Counted from the first letter of the stretch, positions 51,724-61,285 are shown. The stretch: 64,000 bases of DNA from Eutrophocola sp965662685 (GCA_965662685.1 CBFIIQ010000004.1:1-64000); one strand, 5' to 3'. Notes: generated by a model not told the origin, from the letters alone. Made by a program: numbers and translations.

Positions 51724-52506
51724 TTAAAACGAATCCTTCCAACCGCGTATGGCTCCGAATACCTCCTCGGGAGCTTGTAATTGTCGACCGCAGTGTTCCG
51801 TCGCAGCAGCAATAATTTCCTCTTCCCCGCAACGCAGGAAGGGGTTGGTATCCAATTCTGTTTTAATGCTGGTGGGAACAGTAGGGATGTCCTTGCGACG
51901 TTTTTCTTTCTCCAGCGCAAAGCGTTCGGCCAATGTCTTATTACCAGGTGTTACTGCGCAGGCAAAACTCAGATTGGCAAGTGTATATTCATGGGCACAG
52001 TAAACGAGTGTGTCAGCAGGCAAGCGAGCAAGTTTTAGTAATGATTCGTGCATCATCGGAAAAGTGCCTTCGAACACTCTGCCACAACCGCCGGCAAACA
52101 GAGTGTCACCACAAAACAGCACTGGCGTACCAGCTGCATTCCCTGCACTGAAATAGGCGATATGGTCGAGTGTATGACCCGGTATTTCCAGCACCTTGAA
52201 TTGGTGACCAAGAATATTAATCTGACTGCCTTCTTTGACAATATCAGTCACCGCAGGAATATTTGATGAATCCGGCCCATATACCGGTACCTGATACTGC
52301 TCCAGTAACTGATTAATCCCCCCGGTATGATCTCCATGGTGATGGGTGATTAAAATTACTGCGAGATTCAGGTTTTGCTCCTTTAAGTATTGAAGCACCG
52401 GTGCCGCATCGCCAGGATCGACTATGCCGCAATCACGACTTCCGGCCTCCCTGAACAGCCAAAGGTAGTTATCATTAAAAGCCCGGATTGGTGTGACTTC
52501 CAGCAT
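51724..52506 (-). CDS. gloB: Hydroxyacylglutathione hydrolase (glyoxalase II)
   Basis: This 260-residue metallo-beta-lactamase-fold enzyme hydrolyses S-lactoylglutathione in the methylglyoxal detoxification pathway. The binuclear metal motif THHHGDHTGG is at 54-63 (H55, H57, D59, H60). The C-terminal domain contains CAHEYTLANLSFA and the KTELDTNPFLR glutathione site. It is convergent with the opp operon and divergent from the yafS-like gene, the order gloB-yafS-rnhA-dnaQ found in E. coli and pseudomonads. Confidence 0.96.
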   Translation of the reverse strand: MLEVTPIRAFNDNYLWLFREAGSRDCGIVDPGDAAPVLQYLKEQNLNLAVILITHHHGDHTGGINQLLEQYQVPVYGPDSSNIPAVTDIVKEGSQINILGHQFKVLEIPGHTLDHIAYFSAGNAAGTPVLFCGDTLFAGGCGRVFEGTFPMMHESLLKLARLPADTLVYCAHEYTLANLSFACAVTPGNKTLAERFALEKEKRRKDIPTVPTSIKTELDTNPFLRCGEEEIIAAATEHCGRQLQAPEEVFGAIRGWKDSF

Positions 52507-52606
52507 GCTATCGTCCCTGTTTCTTTATCTTGGTTAAGGCTAATCACGGCACCGGTTTGGTCGCCAGCACAATGAGACTCAGGTATGATACCCAATTTCA
52601 ACAATC

Positions 52607-53419
52607 ATGTCGGGCAGCAAAGTGATCTGGAAAAGTAACAGGGAAAATCTCGACAGTCCTGGCTTTTATGATGCCATGAGTCAGTGGTATGAAACCCCAC
52701 TTGGTCATCGTCTTCGCGAAGTTGAAATGTCATTACTTGAACGTTGTCTGTCCAGGCGTTTTGGCTACCATCTTTTGCAAATTGGCTGCGCCAACTTTCC
52801 AATGTATGAAAACAGTCCCGTCGGGCACAAATTTTCCATTACCCATAATGACAACCTTGCGGGACATGGAATTGCTGCCAGAGGCGAGGCTATCCCTCTT
52901 GCCAGCGAATCAGTGGATATTGTCCTGCTACACCATGCTTTGGATTACTCTTCTTTTCAGCACCAGTTATTACGTGAAGTATCACGCGTTCTTATTGCCG
53001 GTGGGCACATTATCATTGTCGGTTTTAATCCTTTCAGCAGCTGGGGGCTGAGAACGTGGTGCCCTGGGCAAAAAATGCATCCCTTCAATGGCCGGCTTTT
53101 GAGTACTTCACGGATTTCTGACTGGTTGAAACTGCTGGATTTTCAAATTGAACAGGTACGCTATGGAGCCTATACACTGCCTATTAACTCTCCAGCGATT
53201 ATAAAGTATTCCAGCTTACTAGCCCCCCTGGCATCAAGGCTGAACTGGCCTACTGGCGGGGTTTATATGATTTCTGCGAGAAAGCAGGCATTACCACTTA
53301 CCCCTATTCAATCCTCATGGCGGGAATTTGCCAGTGCCAATGTCGGTATGCCTATTGCAGAAAATATTACCCGGGTATCAAGAGACTTGCGGATAGCCAG
53401 TAATGAGGACAATTCCTGA
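52607..53419 (+). CDS. YafS-like class I SAM-dependent methyltransferase
   Basis: This 270-residue protein has a Rossmann methyltransferase core: LLQIGCANFPMYE (motif I, somewhat degenerate), EAIPLASESVDIVLLHHALDYSS (post-motif region) and VLIAGGHIIIVGFNPFSSWG. The YETPLGHRLREVE N-terminal segment is characteristic of YafS homologues located between gloB and rnhA. The substrate is unknown. It is 9 bp before rnhA, so they are probably co-transcribed. Confidence 0.85.
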   Translation: MSGSKVIWKSNRENLDSPGFYDAMSQWYETPLGHRLREVEMSLLERCLSRRFGYHLLQIGCANFPMYENSPVGHKFSITHNDNLAGHGIAARGEAIPLASESVDIVLLHHALDYSSFQHQLLREVSRVLIAGGHIIIVGFNPFSSWGLRTWCPGQKMHPFNGRLLSTSRISDWLKLLDFQIEQVRYGAYTLPINSPAIIKYSSLLAPLASRLNWPTGGVYMISARKQALPLTPIQSSWREFASANVGMPIAENITRVSRDLRIASNEDNS

Positions 53420-53427
53420 GAAACACC

Positions 53428-53865
53428 ATGGCAGATAAAATCAGGATTTACACAGATGGTGCTTGCCGGGGTAATCCCGGGCCCGGTGGTTGGGGCGCTG
53501 TTCTCATGCATGGCGATAAGGTCAAGAAACTCTATGGTGGAGACCATGAAACAACGAATAACCGAATGGAATTAACTGCGGTAATCAAAGCGCTGGAATG
53601 TCTCAAGGGCAACAAGTGGTCTGTAGAAATAACCTCAGACTCAAAATATGTCCTGCAGGGGATAACTGAATGGATTGAGGGCTGGAAGCGAAAGGGTTGG
53701 CGTAATGCCAGCAAGAAACCCGTCATGAATGTTGACCTCTGGCAACGCCTGGATGAACTGGTGCAGCCTTTTGATATCACCTGGCATTGGGTGAAAGGGC
53801 ATAGTGGTCATCCGGAAAATGAAATGGCTGATCAATTGGCCAATCAGGGCATTGATGAGTTGTAA
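53428..53865 (+). CDS. rnhA: Ribonuclease HI
   Basis: This 145-residue enzyme degrades RNA in RNA-DNA hybrids, including R-loops. The active-site carboxylates are D10 (YTDGACRGN), E48, D71 (TSDSKYV) and D135, with H125 in the KGHSGH loop. Length fits bacterial RNase HI. It is co-directional with dnaQ, 65 bp upstream of it, as in pseudomonads; in E. coli the two are divergent. Confidence 0.97.
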   Translation: MADKIRIYTDGACRGNPGPGGWGAVLMHGDKVKKLYGGDHETTNNRMELTAVIKALECLKGNKWSVEITSDSKYVLQGITEWIEGWKRKGWRNASKKPVMNVDLWQRLDELVQPFDITWHWVKGHSGHPENEMADQLANQGIDEL

Positions 53866-53930
53866 TTGAATTTCAGCTTGTCGATTCAGTCGACAGACAA
53901 CTTTAGCTTAATTGGATAACAAACTAAAAT

Positions 53931-54638
53931 ATGCGACAAATTGTACTAGATACTGAAACTACCGGACTGGACCCGGCACAGGGACACAAGGTCATCGAAA
54001 TTGGTTGTGTCGAACTGCTCAACAGAAAACTGACCGGCAATCATTTTCATGTATACATCAATCCACAACGAGAAATTGAAGCCGCAGCCCTGGAAGTTCA
54101 TGGTATCACCAACCATTTTCTGGCCGACAAGCCTTTATTTTCCGATATAGCCGATAGCTTTGTTGAATTTATCAGCGGTGCGGAACTGGTTATTCATAAT
54201 GCGCCATTTGACATAGGCTTTCTGGACCATGAACTAGCTGCGTTGAAAAAAGGCTACAAGCCGATGCAGGACTATTGCCAGATTCTCGACTCCCTGCTGA
54301 TGGCAAGAAAAAAGCATCCGGGGCAGAAGAATAATCTCGACGCCTTGTGTAAACGTTATATGGTAGATAATACCCAACGTGATCTGCACGGCGCATTGCT
54401 TGATGCGGAAATCCTTGCTGATGTTTATTTGATGATGACAGGAGGTCAATCCAGCTTTTCCCTCGGCTATGAAGAAAGTTCCGAAAAGCGTTCTGAACAG
54501 CAATTGAAAAGGCTGTCTGGCAAACGCAAGCCATTAAAAATTATCCGTGCAACGGATGATGAGGTTTCAGCCCACGAGGCACGTCTGATGGAAATTGATA
54601 AAGCAGCCGATAACGGGTGTTTGTGGTTAAAAAATTAA
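53931..54638 (+). CDS. dnaQ: DNA polymerase III epsilon subunit (proofreading 3'-5' exonuclease)
   Basis: This 235-residue protein contains the DEDDh exonuclease domain: LDTETTGLDP (D7, E9), HNAPFDIGFLDHE and HGALLDAEILADVY. The rest of the chain, after a flexible SSEKRSEQQ stretch, contains a short C-terminal segment for binding the alpha subunit. It corrects misincorporation during replication. Length is close to E. coli DnaQ (243). Confidence 0.96.
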   Translation: MRQIVLDTETTGLDPAQGHKVIEIGCVELLNRKLTGNHFHVYINPQREIEAAALEVHGITNHFLADKPLFSDIADSFVEFISGAELVIHNAPFDIGFLDHELAALKKGYKPMQDYCQILDSLLMARKKHPGQKNNLDALCKRYMVDNTQRDLHGALLDAEILADVYLMMTGGQSSFSLGYEESSEKRSEQQLKRLSGKRKPLKIIRATDDEVSAHEARLMEIDKAADNGCLWLKN

Positions 54639-54771
54639 TGCTCCAGACTCCAGTATTTCTTGAAGTGGGGCGCTCACGTGCATATAATCTTTGCCCTTCA
54701 GACTATATATAACCTATATACAATCTTTTACAAACCCCGAATTCCAACCTATAAGCTTATAAGGAATCACT

Positions 54772-56112
54772 ATGGAAGTGCTAGAAATGGATACAGCGAT
54801 GCTGGTGTCCGGCATTATTCTTGTAATCACCTTTGTGGGAATCTTTACCGAAGGTGTCCACGGTTTTCACCGCGCAAAGTTTGCCCTCGGTGGTGCTGGC
54901 GCAATGGTGCTGGCAGGACAATACTATGGTTTTTACAGCCCGGATTTAGCGGTTGAATCCATTGACTGGAATGTTATTTTTCTTTTGGGTGCAATGATGA
55001 CAGTAGTTGCCATCATGATCCCCACTGGTGGCTTTCAGATGTTGGCCTACCGCATAGCCGATTTCAGTAAGGGACGCTTGTTCCTCTTGCTGGCAATGAT
55101 GGGCACGCTGGTGACGGTCCTGTCTTTGTTACTCGACAATGTAACCACGGTGGTAATTTTCGGCCCACTGATTATTCTTATTTGTAAGTCGATGAAAATT
55201 AACCCAATCCCTTATCTGCTGGCGGCGGCGCTGCTGTCCGACACCGGTGGTGTAGCCACGCTGGTTGGTGATCCCCCCAATTTGATGATTGGTTCTGCCG
55301 CGGGCATTGATTTCAATACCTTCTTCTATCACATGGGCGGTATTGTATTTGTGGCCTGGGTAGCAACACTGTTTGCCTTAAAGTTTATCTTCAAGAAAGA
55401 GCTTGCCGAGACACCGGTGCTACAGGACTTCAGTCAGCAGGAAGAAATGAAAGATCCCTATACCTGGAAAGTCTCCCTGATAGTTCTGGGCATCATGGTA
55501 GTCGGTTTTATCATGCACAGAACATTGCATTGGGAAGCCTGGTTTGTTGCTGGCATGGGTCTTACCTTACTGGTGTTTTTTGGTAAGGAAGTCGATATGG
55601 ATGAGCACTTTGCCGACGTAGAACTGACTTTGTTAATGTTCTTTATGGCACTGTTCATTATTGTAGGTGGTGTAGAGAACAGCCATTTCCTTGAATACAT
55701 TGGTCAGTTTATTCTGCCTTTTGTGCAGGACGATCTGCTGACAGCTTGTATCCTATTAATGTGGGTAGCCGCGATCATGTCGGCTTTTATCGACAACATT
55801 CCATTCACTGCGGCGATGATTCCAATTATTCTTGGTCTTGAGCAGCAGGGTGTAAATGTTAATGCACTCTGGTGGTCACTGGCTGCCGGCGTTGGTATGG
55901 GCGGTAATGGAAGTCATCTGGGTTCAACAGCCAATGTCTTCATTGTCACTATTTCAGAGAAACTGGCCAAAGATGAAGGCGATCCTAGTCTGGCTATTAC
56001 ACCAGGCATGTGGTTCAGAAAAGGCGCGCCAATCATGGTGCTGACGCTGATTATCTGCTCAATAATCATGACCACATTTTTCGGTTTTTATAGCGACCCG
56101 AGTGCTATTTAA
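54772..56112 (+). CDS. ArsB/NhaD-superfamily (P-protein-like) ion transporter
   Basis: This 446-residue protein has about 11-12 hydrophobic helices. The segment LLSDTGGVATLVGDPPNLMIG (its core is TLVGDPPN) and a second related GNGSHLGSTAN region mark the two-repeat ion-transporter superfamily that includes ArsB, NhaD and the P protein. AAGGA lies seven bases before the ATG. It may exchange Na+/H+ or export an oxyanion; the sequence does not settle which. It lacks an adjacent ArsA or ArsR, so arsenite transport is less likely. A strong terminator follows. Confidence 0.82.
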   Translation: MEVLEMDTAMLVSGIILVITFVGIFTEGVHGFHRAKFALGGAGAMVLAGQYYGFYSPDLAVESIDWNVIFLLGAMMTVVAIMIPTGGFQMLAYRIADFSKGRLFLLLAMMGTLVTVLSLLLDNVTTVVIFGPLIILICKSMKINPIPYLLAAALLSDTGGVATLVGDPPNLMIGSAAGIDFNTFFYHMGGIVFVAWVATLFALKFIFKKELAETPVLQDFSQQEEMKDPYTWKVSLIVLGIMVVGFIMHRTLHWEAWFVAGMGLTLLVFFGKEVDMDEHFADVELTLLMFFMALFIIVGGVENSHFLEYIGQFILPFVQDDLLTACILLMWVAAIMSAFIDNIPFTAAMIPIILGLEQQGVNVNALWWSLAAGVGMGGNGSHLGSTANVFIVTISEKLAKDEGDPSLAITPGMWFRKGAPIMVLTLIICSIIMTTFFGFYSDPSAI

Positions 56113-56191
56113 AGCCGGCAGTTGTCTTGATGCCAAGGCCTTTAGCCAGCTTAGCTGCTAGACGCGCATGTGGCATGAATTATTGCCTACA

Positions 56192-56226
56192 AAAAAGGAT
56201 CTGCCGTAAAACGGCAGATCCTTTTT
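56192..56226 (+). terminator. Strong intrinsic terminator after the ion transporter gene
   Basis: A 16-bp perfect stem (AAAAAGGATCTGCCGT at 56192-56207 with its complement at 56211-56226) closes an AAA loop and ends in TTTTT. It is the strongest hairpin in the window and, being symmetrical with A and T flanks, could act in both directions. Confidence 0.9.
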
Positions 56227-56315
56227 CTTTATAGTATATTTATCTTTATCAATTCAGTTTCTATTTAAAAAGTTACGACAGCAACATAACTGTTGATCAG
56301 CTTTCTGGAGTATTA

Positions 56316-57371
56316 ATGTTGGATTTCCTCTCTGAATATGGACTTTTTCTGGCTAAAACACTGACTGTGGTGGCCGCTATACTGATCATTATGAGTGCGG
56401 CAGTAGCCAATGCCATAAAGCAAAAGAAAGAGGGAAAAGGGACAATTACAGTTACTCATCTAAATGAAGAACTGGCTGATCTCAGTGATGCCATCAAAAA
56501 AGTTGTCGAAAATGAGCAGTTTCTAAAAGAAGCTGCCAAAGCTGAAAAGAAAAAACAGAAACAGGAAAAGAAAGCCCTTAAAAAATCAGGCAGTGCTGAA
56601 GAAGAGAAAAAGCGTCTTTATGTAATCGACTTTGATGGCGATCCGAAAGCCAGTCAGGTAGACGAACTGCGTCAGTCAATCACTGCAGTTCTCGCCATGG
56701 TTCGTGATAATAAAGATGAAGTTCTATTGCGTCTGGAAAGTCCTGGCGGCATGGTCCATGCCTATGGCCTAGCTGCATCGCAACTACACCGCGTTCGCAG
56801 TAAGAATATACCGCTGACTATCTGTGTCGATAAAGTCGCCGCCAGCGGTGGCTACATGATGGCTTGTGTTGCCAGCAAACTAATTGCGGCGCCTTTTGCC
56901 TATATTGGTTCTATTGGCGTACTGGTACAGATACCGAATTTTCACCGCTTGCTTAAGGAAAAGAATGTTGACTATGAAATGGTCACAGCAGGCGAATATA
57001 AGCGCACTTTAACGATGTTTGGTGAAAATACGGATCAAGGGCGTCAGAAAATGCTTGAGGACGTGAAAGAAGTCCATGATTTATTTAAGGATTTTATCAG
57101 GGAGTCACGCCCGGCCATGGATATTGAGAAACTGGCTACCGGCGAAACCTGGTTAGGCAGTCGTGCCCTTTCTTTAGGGCTGGTGGACGCGGTGGGCACC
57201 AGCGATGAATTCATCATAAACGCTTGCGAGGACACTGAGGTTTACCACGTGGCCTATGAGAAGAAAAAGAATATTGCGGATAAACTGGGCAAGATGATGG
57301 AATCTACTCTGGACAATACCTTGCTGCGCTGGCTGCATCGCGGACGCAGTAAGGATGAACTGTATTCCTGA
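56316..57371 (+). CDS. sohB: Inner-membrane serine protease SohB (S49 family)
   Basis: This 351-residue protein has an N-terminal transmembrane helix (about 10-32), a lysine-rich charged segment (about 85-105), and a ClpP-like S49 protease domain. Catalytic Ser in VAASGGYMMACVA and Lys in EYKRTLTMFGENT are visible, with LESPGGMVHAYG forming the oxyanion region. Length matches E. coli SohB (349). It faces the periplasm and is thought to act as a signal-peptide peptidase-like quality-control protease. Confidence 0.95.
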   Translation: MLDFLSEYGLFLAKTLTVVAAILIIMSAAVANAIKQKKEGKGTITVTHLNEELADLSDAIKKVVENEQFLKEAAKAEKKKQKQEKKALKKSGSAEEEKKRLYVIDFDGDPKASQVDELRQSITAVLAMVRDNKDEVLLRLESPGGMVHAYGLAASQLHRVRSKNIPLTICVDKVAASGGYMMACVASKLIAAPFAYIGSIGVLVQIPNFHRLLKEKNVDYEMVTAGEYKRTLTMFGENTDQGRQKMLEDVKEVHDLFKDFIRESRPAMDIEKLATGETWLGSRALSLGLVDAVGTSDEFIINACEDTEVYHVAYEKKKNIADKLGKMMESTLDNTLLRWLHRGRSKDELYS

Positions 57372-57395
57372 ATTAGTGGAGTATTTGCCGGGATC

Positions 57396-57896
57396 TTAAC
57401 GGCGCCGAAACAGGGGCAGGGGTTCTTCCACTGTGCTCATATAACTGGTTGAAAAATCATTGAAGGCTTCCAGTGCGTTCTCTACATTGACTCCATCAGC
57501 AAGGTCAAAGCTGTCCATACCACATTTTTTCATATAGAAAAGCTGGTCACGCAAGACATCTCCAACTGCACGAATTTCACCCTGATAATTTAAACGTTCG
57601 CGAAGAATTACTGCTGCTGAAAATGCTCGTCCATCCCTGAAAACAGGGAAATTAAGGCAAATCAAGGGCAGGTCAATCACATCATTGGCAAGTTCATAAG
57701 GATCGTCCTGGGAATCCAGCCAGACCGCTATTTCTTTATCAGAGTCCATAAGCGAATCCTTATGCTCCTGCCATAAGGCAAATGGCACCACAATATGCCC
57801 GGCTGTATCAGCTAGCGCAGCAGTAAGCTCAACATCCTTTGCCAGCAGGTGCCAGGTGTTTTCGATGACCTGTCCGTCTTTAATCAGCGTTGGCAT
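57396..57896 (-). CDS. DUF934 family protein, partner of sulfite reductase
   Basis: About 166 residues from the ATG at 57896; a longer frame to 57989 lies inside cysI and lacks family similarity. Conserved segments include LICLNFPVFRDGRAFSAA and LRERLNYQGEIRAVGDVLRDQLFYM. In pseudomonads and related bacteria this gene follows the cysI-type reductase, and its start here overlaps the cysI stop by 17 bp, so translation is likely coupled. It is thought to serve the siroheme reductase or its electron supply, but no reaction is established. Confidence 0.85.
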   Translation of the reverse strand: MPTLIKDGQVIENTWHLLAKDVELTAALADTAGHIVVPFALWQEHKDSLMDSDKEIAVWLDSQDDPYELANDVIDLPLICLNFPVFRDGRAFSAAVILRERLNYQGEIRAVGDVLRDQLFYMKKCGMDSFDLADGVNVENALEAFNDFSTSYMSTVEEPLPLFRRR

Positions 57897-59538
57897 ACAC
57901 TTTTTCCTTATAGGGTTCCATGCCAATACGATTGTAGGTGGCAAGAAAGTTTTCGTTATCCTGACGATTTTCCAGGTATACATTAACAATTTTATCGATC
58001 ACGTCGGGCATTTCAGCCTGGGCAAATGATGGCCCAAGCACCTTACCCAGAGATGTGTCTCTGTCTGAAGAACCACCCAGGGTGACCTGGTAAAATTCAG
58101 CGCCTTTTTTATCAACACCGAGGATGCCAATATTACCGACATGGTGATGCCCACAGGCATTCATGCAGCCAGAAATATTCAATGTAATCTCACCGATATT
58201 TTTCTGGACGTCAAAATCTTCAAACCGGCGCTGAATTGATTCCGCAATAGGGATCGATTTTGCATTAGCCAGCGAACAGAAATCACCACCAGGACAGCAG
58301 ACTATATCGTTAAGTAAGCCGATATAGGGTGTTGCCAGTGATTCTGTTTTAAGGGCCTGATACACAAGGTATAAATCCTGCAATCGTACATCGGTGAGTA
58401 CCAGGTTTTGTTCATGAGTCACTCGAACTTCGCCAAAACTGTATTTGTCCGCCAGATCCGCAACAAATTCCATTTGCTTATCAGTAATATCACCAGGGGC
58501 TACACCGGTTTCTTTCAAACAAAGATTAACAATGCGATAACCTGACTTTTTATGAGGGACGACATTGCGCTCGAGCCAATGACTGAATAACAAGTCACTT
58601 GCTGCGGCATCTTCGACGGTCTGGTCTGTGTTTTCCAGTTCCTGATAATCCGGATCTGTGAAAAATCCTTTACAGCGCTGCACTTCATCCTGGGTCAGGG
58701 TGGCTGAGCCATCTTTATCATGAAGCCATTCAGCTTCCACTTTTTCACGAAAGGCGTCTGCGCCCAATTCCTTTACCAGGATCTTGATACGGGCCTTATA
58801 TTTGTTATCTCGTCGACCAAAGCGGTTATAGACCCGCATGATGGCATCAAGATAGGTAAGTAAATGTTGCCAGGGCAAGAATTCACAGATTGTTGAGCCA
58901 ATCACCGGAGTACGACCCAGGCCGCCACCCACCAGCACCTGAAAGCCAATGTCACCTTTATCATCTTTTTTAATATACAGGCCTATATCATGGACCTGGG
59001 TAGCTGCCTGATCATTGGGAGTGCCACAGACGGCGATCTTGAATTTACGCGGCAAGTAAGCAAATTCGGGGTGAAATGAAGACCATTGGCGAATAATCTC
59101 ACACCATGGACGACTGTCTTCAATTTCATCGACGGCAACGCCGGCAAACTGGTCTGTGGTGGTATTACGAATACAGTTTCCACTGGTCTGGATCGCATGC
59201 ATTTCGACGTCTGCCAGTTCGGCTAATAAATCAGGAACCTGTTCCAGAACAGGCCAGTTGTACTGGATGTTTTGACGCGTGGAAAAATGCGCATAGCCTT
59301 TGTCATAATCTCTGCTAATGGAAGCAAGTTTTCGCAATTGGCGTGACGACAGGCAGCCATAGGGAATAGCCACACGCAGCATTGGTGCGAGTCGCTGGAT
59401 GTATAAGCCATTTTGCAAACGCAGAGGTAGAAACTGCTCTGCACTGAGTTCACCAGCCTGAAAACGGCGCGTCTGATCACGAAACTGAACAATTCGCTCC
59501 TGCAGCATCTGGTTATCATAGTTATCGTAAATATACAT
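57880..59538 (-). CDS. cysI: Siroheme sulfite (or nitrite) reductase, CysI type
   Basis: This 552-residue assimilatory reductase converts sulfite to sulfide by six-electron transfer, using siroheme and a [4Fe-4S] cluster. The cluster cysteines are visible as CCPGGDFC (C-x5-C, with an extra Cys before) and SGCMNACG (C-x3-C). Ferredoxin-like repeats and the ARGxxH-type sites are replaced by RLQNGLYIQ and FSTRQNIQYNW motifs of the pseudomonad family. The N-terminus MYIYDNYDNQMLQ is typical. No flavoprotein cysJ is adjacent, so it probably uses ferredoxin. Nitrite reduction cannot be excluded. Confidence 0.92.
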   Translation of the reverse strand: MYIYDNYDNQMLQERIVQFRDQTRRFQAGELSAEQFLPLRLQNGLYIQRLAPMLRVAIPYGCLSSRQLRKLASISRDYDKGYAHFSTRQNIQYNWPVLEQVPDLLAELADVEMHAIQTSGNCIRNTTTDQFAGVAVDEIEDSRPWCEIIRQWSSFHPEFAYLPRKFKIAVCGTPNDQAATQVHDIGLYIKKDDKGDIGFQVLVGGGLGRTPVIGSTICEFLPWQHLLTYLDAIMRVYNRFGRRDNKYKARIKILVKELGADAFREKVEAEWLHDKDGSATLTQDEVQRCKGFFTDPDYQELENTDQTVEDAAASDLLFSHWLERNVVPHKKSGYRIVNLCLKETGVAPGDITDKQMEFVADLADKYSFGEVRVTHEQNLVLTDVRLQDLYLVYQALKTESLATPYIGLLNDIVCCPGGDFCSLANAKSIPIAESIQRRFEDFDVQKNIGEITLNISGCMNACGHHHVGNIGILGVDKKGAEFYQVTLGGSSDRDTSLGKVLGPSFAQAEMPDVIDKIVNVYLENRQDNENFLATYNRIGMEPYKEKVYANAD

Positions 59539-59885
59539 TTCCCGGTCCCGGTTTTCTTATAATTGAGTGGTGCGTTAGTCATCTTTTGCAGTGTTCTATC
59601 GCACTGCTATTGATGATTTTCAAGGCACGCGATGATACTACGAGTCAGGATTTAGCGCTATGGGTAAGTCCATGAAATCCTTTAATAAACATACTCTTTG
59701 TATGGTCTTGTTTTGCTTTATAAGATCACTTGTCCCACAATATGATCCCAGCCCTTGATTACTCTCGTAAAGACACCATTATAGTCAATATAAAAGCTGG
59801 TTCTCAGGGTGACATCAGGCACAACAACGGTGATAATCAGCCGCTTTTCAAATACCGCATACTCCCAGCAGGATAATGGATATTC
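59539..59885. other. Divergent intergenic region between cysI and nfuA
   Basis: 347 bp without a gene. It must hold promoters for the sulfite reductase operon and nfuA. The nfuA start has an AGGATAATGGATATTC ribosome-binding region. A TTGATT then TATAGT pair near 59756-59786 is a possible weak promoter toward nfuA. No clear CysB or IscR site could be identified by eye. Confidence 0.6.
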
Positions 59886-60467
59886 ATGATAGAAATTACA
59901 GATTCAGGCAAAACATATCTAAAGCAGCTTTTGGACAAACAGGATTGTGAAGGGATCGCAATACGTGTATTCGTTCTTGATGGCGGTACCCCCAAAGCAG
60001 AAACCTGCATTGCTTTTTGCCGTCCTGGAGAAGAAGAGGCGGATGATGAAATGTTCGATTACATTGAGTTCAATGCTTTTATTGAGTCCAAAAGCAAACA
60101 ATACCTGGAAGAAGCCGTTGTAGATTTTGCCAAAGACAGCATGGGCGGGCAGCTTACTATTCGCGCTCCCAATTCTCGCATGCCAAAGATTTCAGAAGAC
60201 AGCCCATTGGAAGATCGTATTAATTATATTCTTTATAACGAAATCAACCCGGGGCTGGCCGCCCACGGTGGTTTCATTTCCCTGGAAGAAGTGACTGAAG
60301 ACGCTGTCGTGGTTTTACGCTTCGGCGGGGGTTGTCAGGGCTGTGGCATGGTTGATGTAACGCTTAAAGACGGCGTTGAAAAATCCCTGATGGAACAGTT
60401 ACCCCAGATTAAAGAGATCAGGGATGTAACCGATCACACCCAGCAGGAAAACGCTTACTACAAATAA
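59886..60467 (+). CDS. nfuA: Fe-S biogenesis protein NfuA
   Basis: This 193-residue carrier delivers [4Fe-4S] clusters to target enzymes, notably under oxidative stress or iron limitation. It joins a degenerate A-type domain (about 1-95) to a C-terminal Nfu domain with the CxxC motif C150/C153 in RFGGGCQGCGM. Length and cysteine positions match E. coli NfuA (191; C149/C152). The neighbouring cysI encodes a [4Fe-4S] enzyme. Confidence 0.97.
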   Translation: MIEITDSGKTYLKQLLDKQDCEGIAIRVFVLDGGTPKAETCIAFCRPGEEEADDEMFDYIEFNAFIESKSKQYLEEAVVDFAKDSMGGQLTIRAPNSRMPKISEDSPLEDRINYILYNEINPGLAAHGGFISLEEVTEDAVVVLRFGGGCQGCGMVDVTLKDGVEKSLMEQLPQIKEIRDVTDHTQQENAYYK

Positions 60468-60525
60468 GCTCAGACCAAAATCAAGAGAACTGTCCCAGAC
60501 TCACCATAATATAGCGATCTGTACT

Positions 60526-61278
60526 ATGTCATCAGTGATTGGAGTAATAGGAGGCAGTGGCCTTTATGCCCTTGATGATAATGAAGCTGCTGAGTCGGTG
60601 AGTATAAAAACTCCCTATGCAGACGAACCTGTAATTATTCGTAAAAGCAAAGTCGCCGGCAATGAAGTGATATTTCTGGCCCGCCACGGAAAAAACCATG
60701 GCATTCCTCCTCATCGTATTAATTATCGGGCCAATCTTCATGCCATGGCGATATGTGGCGTGAACTCCATTATCGCTGTCAATGTCGTCGGTGGAATTTC
60801 ACAACTGATGTCGCCTGGCTCCATTGTTATTCCGGATCAGATTATTGACTACACCTGGGGCAGGGAACACACCTTCTTTAACACCCTAGACAAGCCAGAA
60901 AACCATATCGATTTCAGCTGGCCCTACGATATGGCCCTGGCAAAAGTCCTCGCCACAAGTACCCTGGCGCTGGGTTTGCCACTGAAACAGGGAGAAGTAC
61001 GAGGAGTATATGGTTGCACACAGGGCCCGCGACTTGAAACTGCTGCTGAAATCATGCGCATGAAAAATGATGGCTGTGACATCGTCGGCATGACTGCAAT
61101 GCCGGAAGCAGCTTTGGCAAGAGAGCTTGATATTGCCTATGCAAGTATTGCTCTGGTGGTAAATTGGGCTGCAGGGCTGACGCAGGAAACAATTTCTTTT
61201 GCGGATATCACTTCTACCCTTGACGCAGGGATGACGGACATCAAAAGAACGTTGTTAAGAACAATTGCAGGGCTTTAA
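60526..61278 (+). CDS. S-methyl-5'-thioinosine phosphorylase (MTIP)
   Basis: This 250-residue PNP/MTAP-family enzyme has IGGSGLYAL (phosphate loop), FLARHGKNHGIPPHRINYRANL, QGPRLETAAEI and VGMTAMPEAALARELD. It is close to the Pseudomonas aeruginosa enzyme PA3004 that phosphorolyses methylthioinosine, and the purine-site segment ALVVNWAAG keeps the Asn where adenine-specific MTAP has Asp. It would release hypoxanthine and methylthioribose-1-phosphate in methionine salvage, after a separate deaminase has made methylthioinosine. Ordinary MTAP is the alternative. Confidence 0.85.
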   Translation: MSSVIGVIGGSGLYALDDNEAAESVSIKTPYADEPVIIRKSKVAGNEVIFLARHGKNHGIPPHRINYRANLHAMAICGVNSIIAVNVVGGISQLMSPGSIVIPDQIIDYTWGREHTFFNTLDKPENHIDFSWPYDMALAKVLATSTLALGLPLKQGEVRGVYGCTQGPRLETAAEIMRMKNDGCDIVGMTAMPEAALARELDIAYASIALVVNWAAGLTQETISFADITSTLDAGMTDIKRTLLRTIAGL

Positions 61279-61285
61279 CACTAAC

